Counted from the first letter of the stretch, positions 35,876-45,158 are shown. The stretch: DNA of 64,000 bases from Bilophila wadsworthia ATCC 49260 (GCF_000701705.1 NZ_JNJP01000013.1:1-64000), one strand, 5' to 3'. Program-made: numbers and translations. Notes: generated from the letters alone by a model not told the origin.

Positions 35876-37753
35876 GTGAGTAGAGTGTATCGTGTTGTCC
35901 TTCCCGCGTCTATGTTTCTCCGCAGGGCAATCGGAATGCGCTTGAACGGCGTTTTGCCGTCCTGTGTGGCTTTTCGCCCTTCCGGCGTTTTGGGGGTGCT
36001 GCTGTTGTGCGTCCTCGTTGCGCTGACCGGCTGCAGCTCCAAAAATATCACGAGCAAAGGCCCCTTTGTATTGCAGGAGCCCTCCAAAGGGTATCCTTCG
36101 GTGCCTTCCTCTTCGGGACAGAAAACGGGAACGGTCTATTTGCCTTCCGACGACGGCAGGCCGCTGACGAAAGCCGAACAGGAAGCGTTCCTGTCCGAAG
36201 GGGAAATCGACAGGAATCTGCCGCAGGAAGAGCTTGGGGACGTTCTGCTCCATTTCAAATATCTGGTGCATAAGGATCGTTATACCGTCGAGAAGAACCT
36301 CGAGCGCGCGCAGCTGTATATGCCGTTTATTTACGAGACGCTGCGTTCAAGGGGATTGCCGCGCGAACTGGCGTATGTCGCGTTTATCGAGAGCGGATAC
36401 AACCCGATGGCGACTTCGAGCAGCGGGGCCGCGGGAATGTGGCAATTCATTTCGAGCACGGGCAAGCATTACGGCATAGAGCAGGACTGGTGGATGGATG
36501 AGCGCCGCGATCCGTACCAGTCCACGCGGGCGGCGGCGGATTATCTCGACAAGCTTTATAAGATGTTCAACGACTGGCATCTGGCGGTTACGGCCTACAA
36601 CGCGGGGGAAGGAAAGATCCAGCGCGGGCTCGCCGCTACCGGCGCCAAGACGTTCTTTGAGTTGCGCCGCAAGAACGAGCAGATTTACAGTGTCCGGGAT
36701 CGCCTGTCCGATGAGAACAAGCAGTATCTCCCCAAGTTTTTGGCTGTCTGCAAAATAGTGCGCAATCTGGATAAATTAGGGTTTTCCTGCGCGACGTTCG
36801 CAAGTTCGTCGCAGATTGCGGAAGTCAGGGCCAAACCGGGGACGGACCTCATGCTGTTCTCCAAGAGCATCGGCATGAGCTGGGAGGAGTTTTCGGCGCA
36901 CAACCCGGCGTATCAGCGCTATGTGAGCCACCCCTCGCGCTCTACCAAGATTTATGTGCCCCGCGCGATGGCTGGCAAGGCGCAGGCCCTGCTTTTCAAG
37001 CTGCCTCCGGCAAACAGCGGCAAGAGCTATGCCGGGCTGCGGGATTATAAGATTTCGCGTGGCGACACGATGGCGAGCATATCCCGGAAGACCGGCGTTC
37101 CGGTGGCGGAACTCCGGCGCATCAATCAGGTCAGCGAACCTTTGCGTGCTGGCCGTGTGTTGAAGATCCCCGGAACCAACCGGACGGGCGTCGAACCTCG
37201 CGCGTTGGCATCCGTGCGGGAAGTTCCGTCGGCAAAGGGGACGTCCGTTGCGTCCGCCGGGCGTCAAGTGACCCCTTCGCGCACGGTTTCCGCTTCCGCG
37301 CCGGTGCGTGAGAAAGTCGTATCAACCGCTTCCGCCGCATCGCACGAAGTGAAGCAGGGGGATACCATGTACTCCATTGCGAAGCGGTACGGCGTGACGC
37401 AGGAAGCGATCCTCGCCGCAAACGGCATGAAAAATCATAATATTAGCCTTGGCCAGCAGTTGCGGATTCCCGGCAAGGGAGCGGCGGTGGCGTCTCAGTC
37501 CGCTAAAAAGGCTCCCGTAGCCTCTTCGGTTCGCCCTGTGGTTGCCTCTGTTTCCAGCGTTCCCGTTTCCCGCCCCGTGGCCGAGGCTAAGGCCACGAAT
37601 AAGATCGTCCAGTATACGGTTCAAAATGGTGATACCCTCTGGGCCATTGCCCGCAAGTTCAACGTCTCTCCGGTTGAATTGCTTTCGCTGAACAACATGA
37701 GCCGGAATACGGCGCTGCGCCCCGGCGACACGGTCCGCGTGGCGGTCAACTAG
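35876..37753 (+). CDS. mltD: Membrane-bound lytic murein transglycosylase D with three LysM domains
   Basis: 625 residues from GTG 35876. ATGs at 35912 and 35936 are alternatives. A lipobox VALTGC places the acylated Cys at about residue 53 of the longest frame. The SLT domain (about 160-260) has the catalytic Glu in FIESGYNPMATS, then GAAGMWQF and AVTAYNAGEGKI. Three LysM peptidoglycan-binding modules start at about 388, 490 and 578, linked by Ser/Ala/Val-rich spacers. Cleaves glycan strands to anhydro-muropeptides. Divergent from the methyltransferase operon. The VTT gene follows after 4 bp. Confidence 0.92.
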   Translation: MSRVYRVVLPASMFLRRAIGMRLNGVLPSCVAFRPSGVLGVLLLCVLVALTGCSSKNITSKGPFVLQEPSKGYPSVPSSSGQKTGTVYLPSDDGRPLTKAEQEAFLSEGEIDRNLPQEELGDVLLHFKYLVHKDRYTVEKNLERAQLYMPFIYETLRSRGLPRELAYVAFIESGYNPMATSSSGAAGMWQFISSTGKHYGIEQDWWMDERRDPYQSTRAAADYLDKLYKMFNDWHLAVTAYNAGEGKIQRGLAATGAKTFFELRRKNEQIYSVRDRLSDENKQYLPKFLAVCKIVRNLDKLGFSCATFASSSQIAEVRAKPGTDLMLFSKSIGMSWEEFSAHNPAYQRYVSHPSRSTKIYVPRAMAGKAQALLFKLPPANSGKSYAGLRDYKISRGDTMASISRKTGVPVAELRRINQVSEPLRAGRVLKIPGTNRTGVEPRALASVREVPSAKGTSVASAGRQVTPSRTVSASAPVREKVVSTASAASHEVKQGDTMYSIAKRYGVTQEAILAANGMKNHNISLGQQLRIPGKGAAVASQSAKKAPVASSVRPVVASVSSVPVSRPVAEAKATNKIVQYTVQNGDTLWAIARKFNVSPVELLSLNNMSRNTALRPGDTVRVAVN

Positions 37754-37757
37754 ACAG

Positions 37758-38471
37758 GTGCGTGCCGTAAGATCCTTTGCCTGCTTCGGTCAAAGCGTGC
37801 CGCGGTTTTTCCGGGCATGGCGCGGCGTCATCGCGCTGGCCGTCCTGCTGATCGGAGCGGGGTTGGCCTTGCGCTGGCTGGCGCCTCAGGCTGAAACCGT
37901 CACGCGCTGGATAGATGTCTATATGCCGAGCGGTTACATGGGAGGCTTTCTCTATGTCTGCTCGGTGGCGGTGCTGATTTGCCTCGCCGTCCCCCGCCAG
38001 CTGCTGAGTTTCGCCGGGGGGTATGCATTCGGCCCGTTGTTCGGAGCCGTGTTCGCAACGCTCGGCGTGACGCTTGGCTGTGTGCTGGCATTCGGCATGG
38101 CCCGGTACTGCGGGCGTTCCTTCGTTGAACGGAGGTACGGGGGCAAGGCTGCCGCATTCAATCGTTATGCGGTCCAGCGCCCCTTCATTCTTGCCATCCT
38201 GATCCGCCTGTTTCCGTCCGGGAATAACTTGGTGTTCAGTCTGCTTGCCGGGGTCAGCCGCATCCCGGCATGGCCTTTTTTTCTGGGGTCGTGCCTCGGG
38301 TATATCCCTCAAAATCTGCTGTTTGCCATGATCGGAAGCGGGATGCGCGTAGATGAAGGATGGAGGATCGGGCTCAGCGCGTTATTGTTTGCCGCCTCCT
38401 GTGCTCTGGGATGGTGGCTTTACAAGCGCTATGCCGCCGCGTACCCGATGGGGGCACGGAACGAACATTGA
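37758..38471 (+). CDS. TVP38/TMEM64 (VTT/DedA-like) membrane protein
   Basis: 237 residues from GTG 37758, only 4 bp after mltD. Five to six hydrophobic segments. The VTT domain signature is visible: VPRQLLSFAGGYAFGPLFG, then LIRLFPSGNNLVFSLLAGVS and FLGSCLGYIPQNLLF. Proteins of this superfamily act as lipid scramblases or flippases, or transporters. The specific role is not known here. The position suggests co-transcription with mltD and the DUF4037 gene. Confidence 0.85.
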   Translation: MRAVRSFACFGQSVPRFFRAWRGVIALAVLLIGAGLALRWLAPQAETVTRWIDVYMPSGYMGGFLYVCSVAVLICLAVPRQLLSFAGGYAFGPLFGAVFATLGVTLGCVLAFGMARYCGRSFVERRYGGKAAAFNRYAVQRPFILAILIRLFPSGNNLVFSLLAGVSRIPAWPFFLGSCLGYIPQNLLFAMIGSGMRVDEGWRIGLSALLFAASCALGWWLYKRYAAAYPMGARNEH

Positions 38472-38497
38472 GCGTCTTGCAATGAAAAGGAAATGAT

Positions 38498-39442
38498 ATG
38501 AAAGGATTGGAACTTTCGAGGGCCTATTGGGAAAAGTGCGCGCTGCCGCTGTTCCGGCGGGAACTGCCCGCGTTTTTGGAACGCGCCGCTGTCGGCCTTG
38601 TCGGAGAAGGCTCCGAATGCTTTGGTTTTGATGATGAAATCTCCCAAGACCATGATTGGGGACCGGGATTTTGTCTATGGTTGCCTGAAGGCGAGTGGGC
38701 GGAATGGCAGGACGCCGTGGAAGCCTTGCTTGCCCGCTTGCCCGATACGTATGAGGGGTTCCCTGCTCGTATGGCGCCCGCCAAGCGTATGGGACGGGTC
38801 GGGCCTTTGTCCATTGAGGGCTTCTATGGCCGGTTCATCGGGATGCCGCAGCCTCCTCAGACGTGGAAACAGTGGCGGCTCGTGCCCGAGCAGTTCCTCG
38901 CGGTAAGCACGAACGGCGCTGTGTTCAGTGATCGGCTTGGGGCTTTCACGGCTTTCCGTGAAGCGCTGTTGGGCTTCTATCCGGAAGATGTCCGCCTCAA
39001 AAAGATTGCAGCCCGGTGCATGGGCATGGCGCAGGCCGGTCAATACAACTTGCTCCGGTCGTTGAAGCGGGGGGAGACGGCAACGGCCATGCTTGCCGCC
39101 GCGCGTTTTTCGGAACAGGCCGTTTCAATGACGTTTCTTTTGAATAAGCGGTACATGCCGTTTTACAAATGGGCGCACCGCGGCGTTGAACAGTTGCCGA
39201 TCCTCGGCAAGGAAACGGCTGCGTGCGTAACGGCATTGGCCGGGCTGGATTGGCGTCTTGGCCCCCGTGTCGAGGCGGTAGCCGGGGATATTGTGGAATC
39301 GTTGTGCCGTGATGTGGCTGGGCGGCTGCGCTCGGACGGTTTGTCCGATGCCGACGGCGATTGGCTGGTGGAACATGGGCCGTCCGTTCAGGCACGCATC
39401 GAAACGCCGGAACTGCAGAGGATGTCCGTTATGCTGGAATAG
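38498..39442 (+). CDS. DUF4037-type nucleotidyltransferase-like protein
   Basis: 314 residues. The N-terminal segment GLVGEGSECFGFDDEISQDH with following DWGPGF is a Pol-beta-type nucleotidyltransferase motif (GxGS...D.D). The C-terminal helical half fits DUF4037. Substrate unknown. It starts 27 bp after the VTT gene and is closed by a terminator, so it is likely the last gene of the mltD unit. Confidence 0.75.
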   Translation: MKGLELSRAYWEKCALPLFRRELPAFLERAAVGLVGEGSECFGFDDEISQDHDWGPGFCLWLPEGEWAEWQDAVEALLARLPDTYEGFPARMAPAKRMGRVGPLSIEGFYGRFIGMPQPPQTWKQWRLVPEQFLAVSTNGAVFSDRLGAFTAFREALLGFYPEDVRLKKIAARCMGMAQAGQYNLLRSLKRGETATAMLAAARFSEQAVSMTFLLNKRYMPFYKWAHRGVEQLPILGKETAACVTALAGLDWRLGPRVEAVAGDIVESLCRDVAGRLRSDGLSDADGDWLVEHGPSVQARIETPELQRMSVMLE

Positions 39443-39467
39443 CTTTCCCAGCGGATCGCATGAAAGG

Positions 39468-39489
39468 AAGGGGCCCAACGGCCCCTTTT
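39468..39489 (+). terminator. Rho-independent terminator after the DUF4037 gene
   Basis: AAGGGGCC CAAC GGCCCCTT hairpin ending in TTTTA, 26 bp after the stop. Confidence 0.85.
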
Positions 39490-39493
39490 ATCA

Positions 39494-40312
39494 TCATTGC
39501 GCTGCGGATTGTTTCACTGCGTTGCGGCACAGGTTCAGGTTGTTGCGGCAGGTAACGGCCTCCGGGCTGTCGGAAAGCCCGAGGCTCTCATAGCAGGAGA
39601 GCGCTTCCTCAAGCGTCTGGGCGGCTTTCTCCCACTGCGCATCCCCGGCCAGCGCCGCGCCGCAGTTGCCGAGCGAGAAGGCCGTTTCCGGATGGATGCC
39701 CAGAATTTCTTTACGGATGGACACGGCTTCCTGATGGTACAGGACTCCCTGACGGGTTTCGCCCCGCTCCTCGCAAATGCGGCCGAGATTGTTCAGGCAG
39801 GTGGAAACGCCGAAACAGCGGCGGCCTTCCTTGGCTTCCCATAGATGCAACGCCATTTTCAGGTTCGCTTCGGCGGCGTCATATTTTTTGGCGGTGTACT
39901 GATGGGAGGAAAGGTTCAGCAGTGCGTCGGCGATGCGCAGATCGTCGGCGGGCAGGTTTTGCTTAAGAATGTCGAGCGCCCGTTCGCCGAGCGTTGCGGC
40001 CTCTTCACATTCTCCCCGCTCAGAACGGAGCCGGGCAAGGTTTTGCAGCCCGCCCGCCACATGGATGTGGTTCGGCCCGAACAATTCCTCAAGAAAGCGC
40101 AGTGATTCGCGGAAGAACGTTTCGGCCTCTTCCAGCCGTCCTTGAATGTGCAGACAACGCCCGAGGCCGTCCAGAACCAGAACCCGGCCTCCTGCGGGCA
40201 GATCGGGTTTCAGCAGATCCCGGTAGATTTTTTCCGCGGCAAGAGCCTTGCCTTCCGCAAAAAACATCCGGGCCTCATTCAAGCGTCGCTGAAAATGTTC
40301 GTCAAGCTGCAT
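39494..40312 (-). CDS. Tetratricopeptide-repeat protein
   Basis: 272 residues from the ATG at 40312 (MQLDEHFQRRLNEARMFF), which has GGGAG 7 nt upstream. The longer upstream frame is GC-rich and non-homologous. At least five TPR units of the kinesin-light-chain/TPR_12 style are visible (for example LNNLGRICEERGETRQGVLY, LGNCGAALAGDAQWEKAAQT). No signal or membrane segment, so a cytoplasmic scaffold is likely. Partner unknown. Confidence 0.8.
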   Translation of the reverse strand: MQLDEHFQRRLNEARMFFAEGKALAAEKIYRDLLKPDLPAGGRVLVLDGLGRCLHIQGRLEEAETFFRESLRFLEELFGPNHIHVAGGLQNLARLRSERGECEEAATLGERALDILKQNLPADDLRIADALLNLSSHQYTAKKYDAAEANLKMALHLWEAKEGRRCFGVSTCLNNLGRICEERGETRQGVLYHQEAVSIRKEILGIHPETAFSLGNCGAALAGDAQWEKAAQTLEEALSCYESLGLSDSPEAVTCRNNLNLCRNAVKQSAAQ

Positions 40313-40377
40313 AGGGCTCTCCCTCTGGAATGAATGCCGAAGAGGCGGCGCGTGTGCCGCCCGACCGGGACAGTCGC

Positions 40378-40399
40378 CCTGCCCGCGGGTGCGGGCAGG
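40378..40399. repeat. GC-rich hairpin between the yhiM-like and TPR genes
   Basis: CCTGCCCGC GGGT GCGGGCAGG forms a perfect 9-bp stem-loop with no T-run on either side. Possibly a weak or Rho-dependent boundary. Confidence 0.4.
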
Positions 40400-40450
40400 A
40401 TCGGACAATGGAGAGTGTAGGTCATTTCGCCTCAAAAGGCTACCGAGGGC

Positions 40451-41491
40451 TTAGCTGGAAGTGCCGCTTTCCAGAATGGAAACGATGGAGAACAGGGTGA
40501 AGCAGATCCCGCCAAGGCCGACCATGACCCGGGCCGGGACCATGTAGGCGGGGTTGATCGTCGCCGCCTCGAAGAGGAAGGCCGCGATGAACAGGCAGGT
40601 CAGAGCCGTCAGCACCGGGATGAGGGGAATGCGCTTGGCGAGGGGATAGGGATGCCGCCACACCAGCGCCAACAAGAGGACCTTGCTCAGGATGCTGTAG
40701 CAGACGATGCCGAGGCCGATAAGGACGAATCCGGGGGCGATGGTGACCGGGCCGTACTGGAAAATCAGCAGGTAAAGACCCCAAAGGATGTCGATGGTGC
40801 CCATGACGATGACCAGCCACGGCCAGAAGCGGCGATCCGCTTCGGAGTAGGTATTTTGGATCTGGCGCACGACGCTGGCGACGAGGGCGACGAGGCTTGC
40901 GCAGACCAGCCCTATGCCCGCCAAAACGTGTCCTGCCACAACGTTCGGCGTTTCGTCGGATCTGACGATATCGATTCCCCAGACGATGCCGATCAGAGCG
41001 CAGATGATGGGGATGGCGAACAAAAGGGCGACCATGCCGCCGCTGAACGCTTGATCGGGGTGGTGTCCGGGCCCGGCCTTGGAGTTGCTCGGGATGAGAA
41101 TGAACTTGGTGGAGGATAAGGCTACGGTGGACACGCAGCATGTGATCAGCCCAAGGCCGAAAACGACATGCCCGGCGACGAAATGTTCGGCCCCTGTGCC
41201 GGAACGGACGAAGATCAAGCCTCCGATGATGCCGATGGCCGCGGCCACATACCCGATAAGGGGCAGGGCGACCTTGAAGGCCGCGCTGTAGGTATGGATG
41301 AGCTGGCGGATGATGGTCGCTGCCGTTGTAAACAGCGCCACGCAGATGATGCTCAGGAAGAGCACGACATGCCCGGCGACATACGTGTTGGCGTCGCTGC
41401 CCATATCCCAGATGTACCAGCCATAGCCAAGGCAGATGGCGCCCATGGCCAGAGGGATGATCCTGAAGAGAACGCTGATCCAGTAATTCAT
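40451..41491 (-). CDS. YhiM-family (DUF2776) inner-membrane protein
   Basis: 346 residues, close to E. coli YhiM (about 350). Around ten hydrophobic segments. The thrice-repeated motif YVAGHVV / FVAGHVVFG / VVAGHVLAG is characteristic, and the C-terminal GLGGICFTLFSIVSILE matches the family end. E. coli YhiM is linked to acid resistance and low-pH survival. The biochemical role is unknown. Transcribed alone, divergent from the EamA gene. Confidence 0.85.
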   Translation of the reverse strand: MNYWISVLFRIIPLAMGAICLGYGWYIWDMGSDANTYVAGHVVLFLSIICVALFTTAATIIRQLIHTYSAAFKVALPLIGYVAAAIGIIGGLIFVRSGTGAEHFVAGHVVFGLGLITCCVSTVALSSTKFILIPSNSKAGPGHHPDQAFSGGMVALLFAIPIICALIGIVWGIDIVRSDETPNVVAGHVLAGIGLVCASLVALVASVVRQIQNTYSEADRRFWPWLVIVMGTIDILWGLYLLIFQYGPVTIAPGFVLIGLGIVCYSILSKVLLLALVWRHPYPLAKRIPLIPVLTALTCLFIAAFLFEAATINPAYMVPARVMVGLGGICFTLFSIVSILESGTSS

Positions 41492-41689
41492 GGCTTGCTC
41501 CTTTGCGGGTGGAATGTATGAACAGAGCCAAGCACACAGGATTTATGAATACCATTATAAATTAAATGGGTTAGATGTATTAAAACCGGAGTTCCATAGC
41601 GTTGGCTCCCGGTGTTTCCGTTCGGAATATCAGCTTTTCAGTTTAAGGGGGCTGGTCATTTCGGCGTTCCCACGGTAGAGCTGTGTCCC

Positions 41690-42673
41690 ATGATGCGCTT
41701 TATCCAAAATCACGTTTCGTTGTCCGTACGGGCAGGGCTGGCGCTCTTCGGTGCCGTGCTCCTTTGGAGCAGTTCTTTTATAGCGCTCAAGATCGCGGTA
41801 TCGGCGTTTGATCCGATGGTCATGGTCTTTGGCCGCATGTTGAGCTCCCTGGTGGCGCTGATGCTTTTGCGGGTGACCGTCTGGCGGCGTGCCGAAGCCC
41901 CTATGCTGCTGGACAGGCGGGTGACGCGCCGGGAGTGGAAGTACATTGTGCTGCTGGCGCTGTGCGAGCCCTGCTTCTATTTCGTGTTTGAGGGGTACGC
42001 CATGATCTACACGACCGCGTCTCAGGCCGGGATGGTCGTCGCGGCGTTGCCTTTGGCGGTCGTGGTCGCGGCGTGGCTGCTGCTCGGCGAACGTCCGCAC
42101 CGGCGCGTCTGGATCGGGTTTGTGCTGGCCGTCGTCGGGGTCGTCTGGCTGAGTGCTGGATCCGAAGCCACGGAAAGCGCGCCGAACCCGATTTTCGGCA
42201 ACTTTCTTGAAGTATTGGCCATGCTGTGCGGCGCTCTTTATGTAGTGTGCGCCAAGCAGCTTTCTTCCCGGTGTTCGCCGGTCTTGATCACGACCATGCA
42301 GTCGCTGATCGGCCTTCTTTTTTTCCTGTGCCTGCTGCCGCTTCCCGCGGTCAAACTTCCGGACAGTTTCCCCTTGTTGCCCACGTTGGCCATCCTCTAT
42401 CTGGGCGTCGGCGTGACCATGCTTTCTTTCTTGCTGTACAATTTCGCCGTCCGTTCCGTGCCCGCCTCGCGCACCGGGGCCTTTCTCAATCTTGTGCCCG
42501 TGTTGACGTTGTTCATGGGGATGGTTTTCCTCGACGAGCGGTTGACCGCAGGGCAATGGGCCGCTTCCGCGCTGGTGTTCGGGGGCGTGATCCTCAGCCA
42601 GTGGAAAACGGCGCAGTCGGAGGAAAAGGCAGATTCGTCGGCAACGGCTTCCCTTTCGGAAGGTGCGGAATGA
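41690..42673 (+). CDS. EamA/DMT-family transporter
   Basis: 327 residues from the ATG at 41690 (the next codon is also ATG). Ten hydrophobic segments in two EamA repeats, with the first-repeat motif WSSSFIALKIAVSAFDPMV and second-repeat PVLTLFMGMVFLDERLTAGQ. Drug/metabolite superfamily exporter, substrate unknown. Its stop overlaps the start of the U32 gene (ATGA), so the two are translationally coupled. Confidence 0.85.
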   Translation: MMRFIQNHVSLSVRAGLALFGAVLLWSSSFIALKIAVSAFDPMVMVFGRMLSSLVALMLLRVTVWRRAEAPMLLDRRVTRREWKYIVLLALCEPCFYFVFEGYAMIYTTASQAGMVVAALPLAVVVAAWLLLGERPHRRVWIGFVLAVVGVVWLSAGSEATESAPNPIFGNFLEVLAMLCGALYVVCAKQLSSRCSPVLITTMQSLIGLLFFLCLLPLPAVKLPDSFPLLPTLAILYLGVGVTMLSFLLYNFAVRSVPASRTGAFLNLVPVLTLFMGMVFLDERLTAGQWAASALVFGGVILSQWKTAQSEEKADSSATASLSEGAE

Positions 42674-43923
42674 AAGAAAGAGAGCGTTTGCCGGAGCTTC
42701 TTGTCCCCGCCGGAGGCCGGGAGCAGTTGGAATCCGCCATCCTCTATGGGGCTGATGCCGTATACATGGGAGGGCCGGAACTGAGCCTGCGGACCGCTTG
42801 CGAAGGCTTTTCGGGTGAGGAGCTGGGGCTTGCCGTAGCTGACGCGCATACCGCCGGAGTGCGGGTGTATTATTGCCTCAACGCCATGCCGTATGACGCG
42901 CAATTGCCCGCCGTGGAAGCCGTGTTGGAGCGTTTGCCCGGGATGGGCGTGGACGGCCTCATTGCCGCTGATCCCGGCGTGATCTGGCTGGCGAAGAAAC
43001 ATTGCCCGTCAGTGCCGCTGCATTTGTCCACACAAGCCCATTCCGTAAACGGCGCCGCTGTGGCGTTCTGGCGTGAGGCCGGGGTGGAGCGGATCAATCT
43101 GGCCCGGGAACTGGGCTTCAAACAGATCCGAGCACTGGCGGAAGCGTTTCCCGGTGTGGACTTCGAAGTATTCGTGCACGGAGCCATGTGTTTGGCCCTG
43201 TCCGGGCATTGCCTGCTGTCGGCGTGGGTGAACAACCGCCCCGCCAACCAAGGGCGGTGTACGCAGCCGTGCCGTTTCGAGTACCGCGGCCTGTCCTTGC
43301 TGGTAGAGGAGCAAAAGCGCTCGGGCGAAGCCCTGTGGGAGATCCGCGAGGGCGAAGCGTTCAGCGGTTTTTGGGCCCCGCAGGACTTGTGCCTGTTGCG
43401 GTACGTGGGATGCCTGGCTGACTTGGGGGTACGGGCGCTGAAATTGGAAGGTCGCACTAAAAGCGGCGGGTACGTCGCGCAGATTGTGGACGTATACCGT
43501 ACGGCGCTGGATCGGCACGCGCGCCGCGAAGCGGGAGGTCCCGACTGCGGAAAGGTGGAGATTTCCACGGCGGCGTTGCTCGAAGAATTGTTTCATACGG
43601 CGTCACGCCCTCTGTCCACGGGCTTTTTCCTTCCCCGCAGAAGGGTGGAGGCTCCCCCGGCCGGTTTGCTCCCCCGGCCCGTGGTGGCGCGGCTTGCGGA
43701 ACCGGAGGGCGACGGCTGGAGGGTGCAGGTGCGTTCCCCGTGGTCATCGGATCGTGAAGCGTCCGTTCTCGTGCCGGGGATGCGGCGTCCGGCACTTCTC
43801 CCCGGCGCGTATCAGCTTGAAAACCACAGGGGAGAGCGCGTGGATCTCCTGCACCCCGGCATGGAGGGCGTGCTGCATTGCGAAATCGACGGCCTCGGAA
43901 AGGGGCTGTACGTGAGGGCGTAG
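42670..43923 (+). CDS. U32-family protein (peptidase U32 / tRNA- or rRNA-hydroxylation type)
   Basis: 417 residues from the ATG at 42670 within the ATGA overlap. The U32 signature is seen as EVFVHGAMCLALSGHCLLSA, followed by NQGRCTQPCRFEY, with conserved Cys residues that bind an Fe-S cluster in the RlhA/TrhP group. ALKLEGRTKSGGYVAQIV is also typical. Older annotations call these collagenase-like peptidases. RNA hydroxylation is the better-supported role for relatives, but the exact target is not resolvable here. Confidence 0.82.
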   Translation: MKERERLPELLVPAGGREQLESAILYGADAVYMGGPELSLRTACEGFSGEELGLAVADAHTAGVRVYYCLNAMPYDAQLPAVEAVLERLPGMGVDGLIAADPGVIWLAKKHCPSVPLHLSTQAHSVNGAAVAFWREAGVERINLARELGFKQIRALAEAFPGVDFEVFVHGAMCLALSGHCLLSAWVNNRPANQGRCTQPCRFEYRGLSLLVEEQKRSGEALWEIREGEAFSGFWAPQDLCLLRYVGCLADLGVRALKLEGRTKSGGYVAQIVDVYRTALDRHARREAGGPDCGKVEISTAALLEELFHTASRPLSTGFFLPRRRVEAPPAGLLPRPVVARLAEPEGDGWRVQVRSPWSSDREASVLVPGMRRPALLPGAYQLENHRGERVDLLHPGMEGVLHCEIDGLGKGLYVRA

Positions 43924-43957
43924 GCGAGTATTTCCACTCTGAAAGGTGGATTCTTCC

Positions 43958-44088
43958 CAAGGCAATCTGTGCCGGAAAGGGCTGTGGAGCGAGATTGGGT
44001 AAGCCCAAAAGTCCTTGGAAAGGGAGAGATGGGCTCCGCGCTCGTAGATTTGAGGAAGGGGAACGCGTTTCTCCAGAGTTCCCCTTCC
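43958..44088. repeat. Intergenic repeat copy A (131 bp, terminal hairpin)
   Basis: Aligns over its whole length with 51784-51912. Both copies start CAAGG(G)CAATCYGTGCC, share GATAAGC/GGTAAGC-like and GGAAAGGGAG blocks, and end in a hairpin. Here the stem is GGAAGGGGAAC/GTTCCCCTTCC (44054-44064 and 44078-44088), with TTTCTCCAGA in the loop. Located between the convergent U32 and RlmM-like genes. Confidence 0.75.
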
Positions 44089-44121
44089 AATGTTTCTAGG
44101 CTGTTTCAGAGCCCATCCATT

Positions 44122-45078
44122 CTACTGTTCCAGTTTCGCCCACGTGAGTTCGTGCTTGTTGCAGGACAGGTGCATAAGCCTCGAGCCAGGGATGGCCGCG
44201 AATTTCGCTGCGGTGGCGTGGTCCGTCTCGGCCTGGAATTTGAGGGTGCACACGAAGTTGCGGCAGCTCCCCAGCTCGATCCAGCGGCAGATGACCTCAT
44301 ACAGCTTGTCAGGGTAGCAGATCATGTCCGAGAACAGCCAGTCCACGGCTCCGGCATGGCGGGGATCAAGGGCGAAACCGCTGCCGATGCAGTGGCTCAC
44401 GCCGGGCATGTGATCCACCTGCGGGGCGAGTGGGGCTTTGTCGATGCTGAAAACCTGCGCGCCGAGGCTGGCGAGCACCCATGTCCAGCCGCCGGGGGCC
44501 GAACCCAGATCAAGGCACAGATCGCCGGGGCCGGGGCGTTTGGGCAGCAGGGTGAAGGATTCCCAGAGTTTGAGGTAGGCCCGGCTTGGCGGATCGATCT
44601 TGTTTTCATGGAATTGCACCACGCCGTCGGGGAACGGCGACGAGCACCGGGCCGAAGCGAGGATGAGGTTGGGCTCCCACAGTGTCCATGAGCCGAGCGG
44701 GGCCGTGGGCGCGGCTTCGCCGAAATGACGCGGCTTTTCGGAGACGTGGGGGAGTTTCTCCTGGATGAGGGAGGCCCGGCGATGGTTTTCCTCGGAATGC
44801 AGGTGCCAGTTCCGCTGGATGGCGGTGAGCTTGCGTGCGCCGTCTCCGATGGATTCGATGGGCAGGAAAACGGGCGTTTCCCATGTGTTTTGAGCCCAGG
44901 CTGCGGAGCGGGGCGCGCCCTTGGCGAGCACGAGCCTCCCCCGGACTTCAATGACCTCGTCTCCGAGTTCGGCAAGAAGATCTTCGAGAAAACCCTTCGC
45001 GGCAAGATATGCGGTAAAGGGAACCGTAATGGGGGATGCGTTTCCAGAAATGGAGGCGTCGGCGGATATTTTTTTCAT
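44122..45078 (-). CDS. RlmM-like rRNA 2'-O-methyltransferase (FtsJ-type)
   Basis: 318 residues from the ATG at 45078 (MKKISADASISG); an upstream ATG at 45177 extends into the promoter region of the neighbour. The N-terminal part (about 20-140) resembles the THUMP-containing half of RlmM. The Rossmann MTase follows with SAM motif CLDLGSAPGGWTWVLASLGA, then FSIDKAPL, a catalytic Asp region DWLFSDM and the Lys in CTLKFQ. E. coli RlmM methylates C2498 of 23S rRNA. Same role is likely but unproven. Confidence 0.8.
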   Translation of the reverse strand: MKKISADASISGNASPITVPFTAYLAAKGFLEDLLAELGDEVIEVRGRLVLAKGAPRSAAWAQNTWETPVFLPIESIGDGARKLTAIQRNWHLHSEENHRRASLIQEKLPHVSEKPRHFGEAAPTAPLGSWTLWEPNLILASARCSSPFPDGVVQFHENKIDPPSRAYLKLWESFTLLPKRPGPGDLCLDLGSAPGGWTWVLASLGAQVFSIDKAPLAPQVDHMPGVSHCIGSGFALDPRHAGAVDWLFSDMICYPDKLYEVICRWIELGSCRNFVCTLKFQAETDHATAAKFAAIPGSRLMHLSCNKHELTWAKLEQ

Positions 45079-45129
45079 AAAGAGAAGAAATGACCTCTGA
45101 GGGACAAAATCGGCTGGAATGTTTATGCC

Positions 45130-45158
45130 TTGCAAAGGCGGTGCCGAGTCTCTATACT
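45130..45158 (+). promoter_or_regulatory. Candidate sigma70 promoter of the lactate dehydrogenase-like gene
   Basis: TTGCAA (45130-45135), a 17-nt spacer and TATACT (45153-45158). The predicted mRNA start is about 55 nt before the ATG at 45221. Confidence 0.6.

Noticed and set aside
42226..42669. N-terminal extension of the U32 frame
   Set aside because: It lies entirely within the EamA transporter gene, and the family start is at 42670 inside the ATGA overlap.
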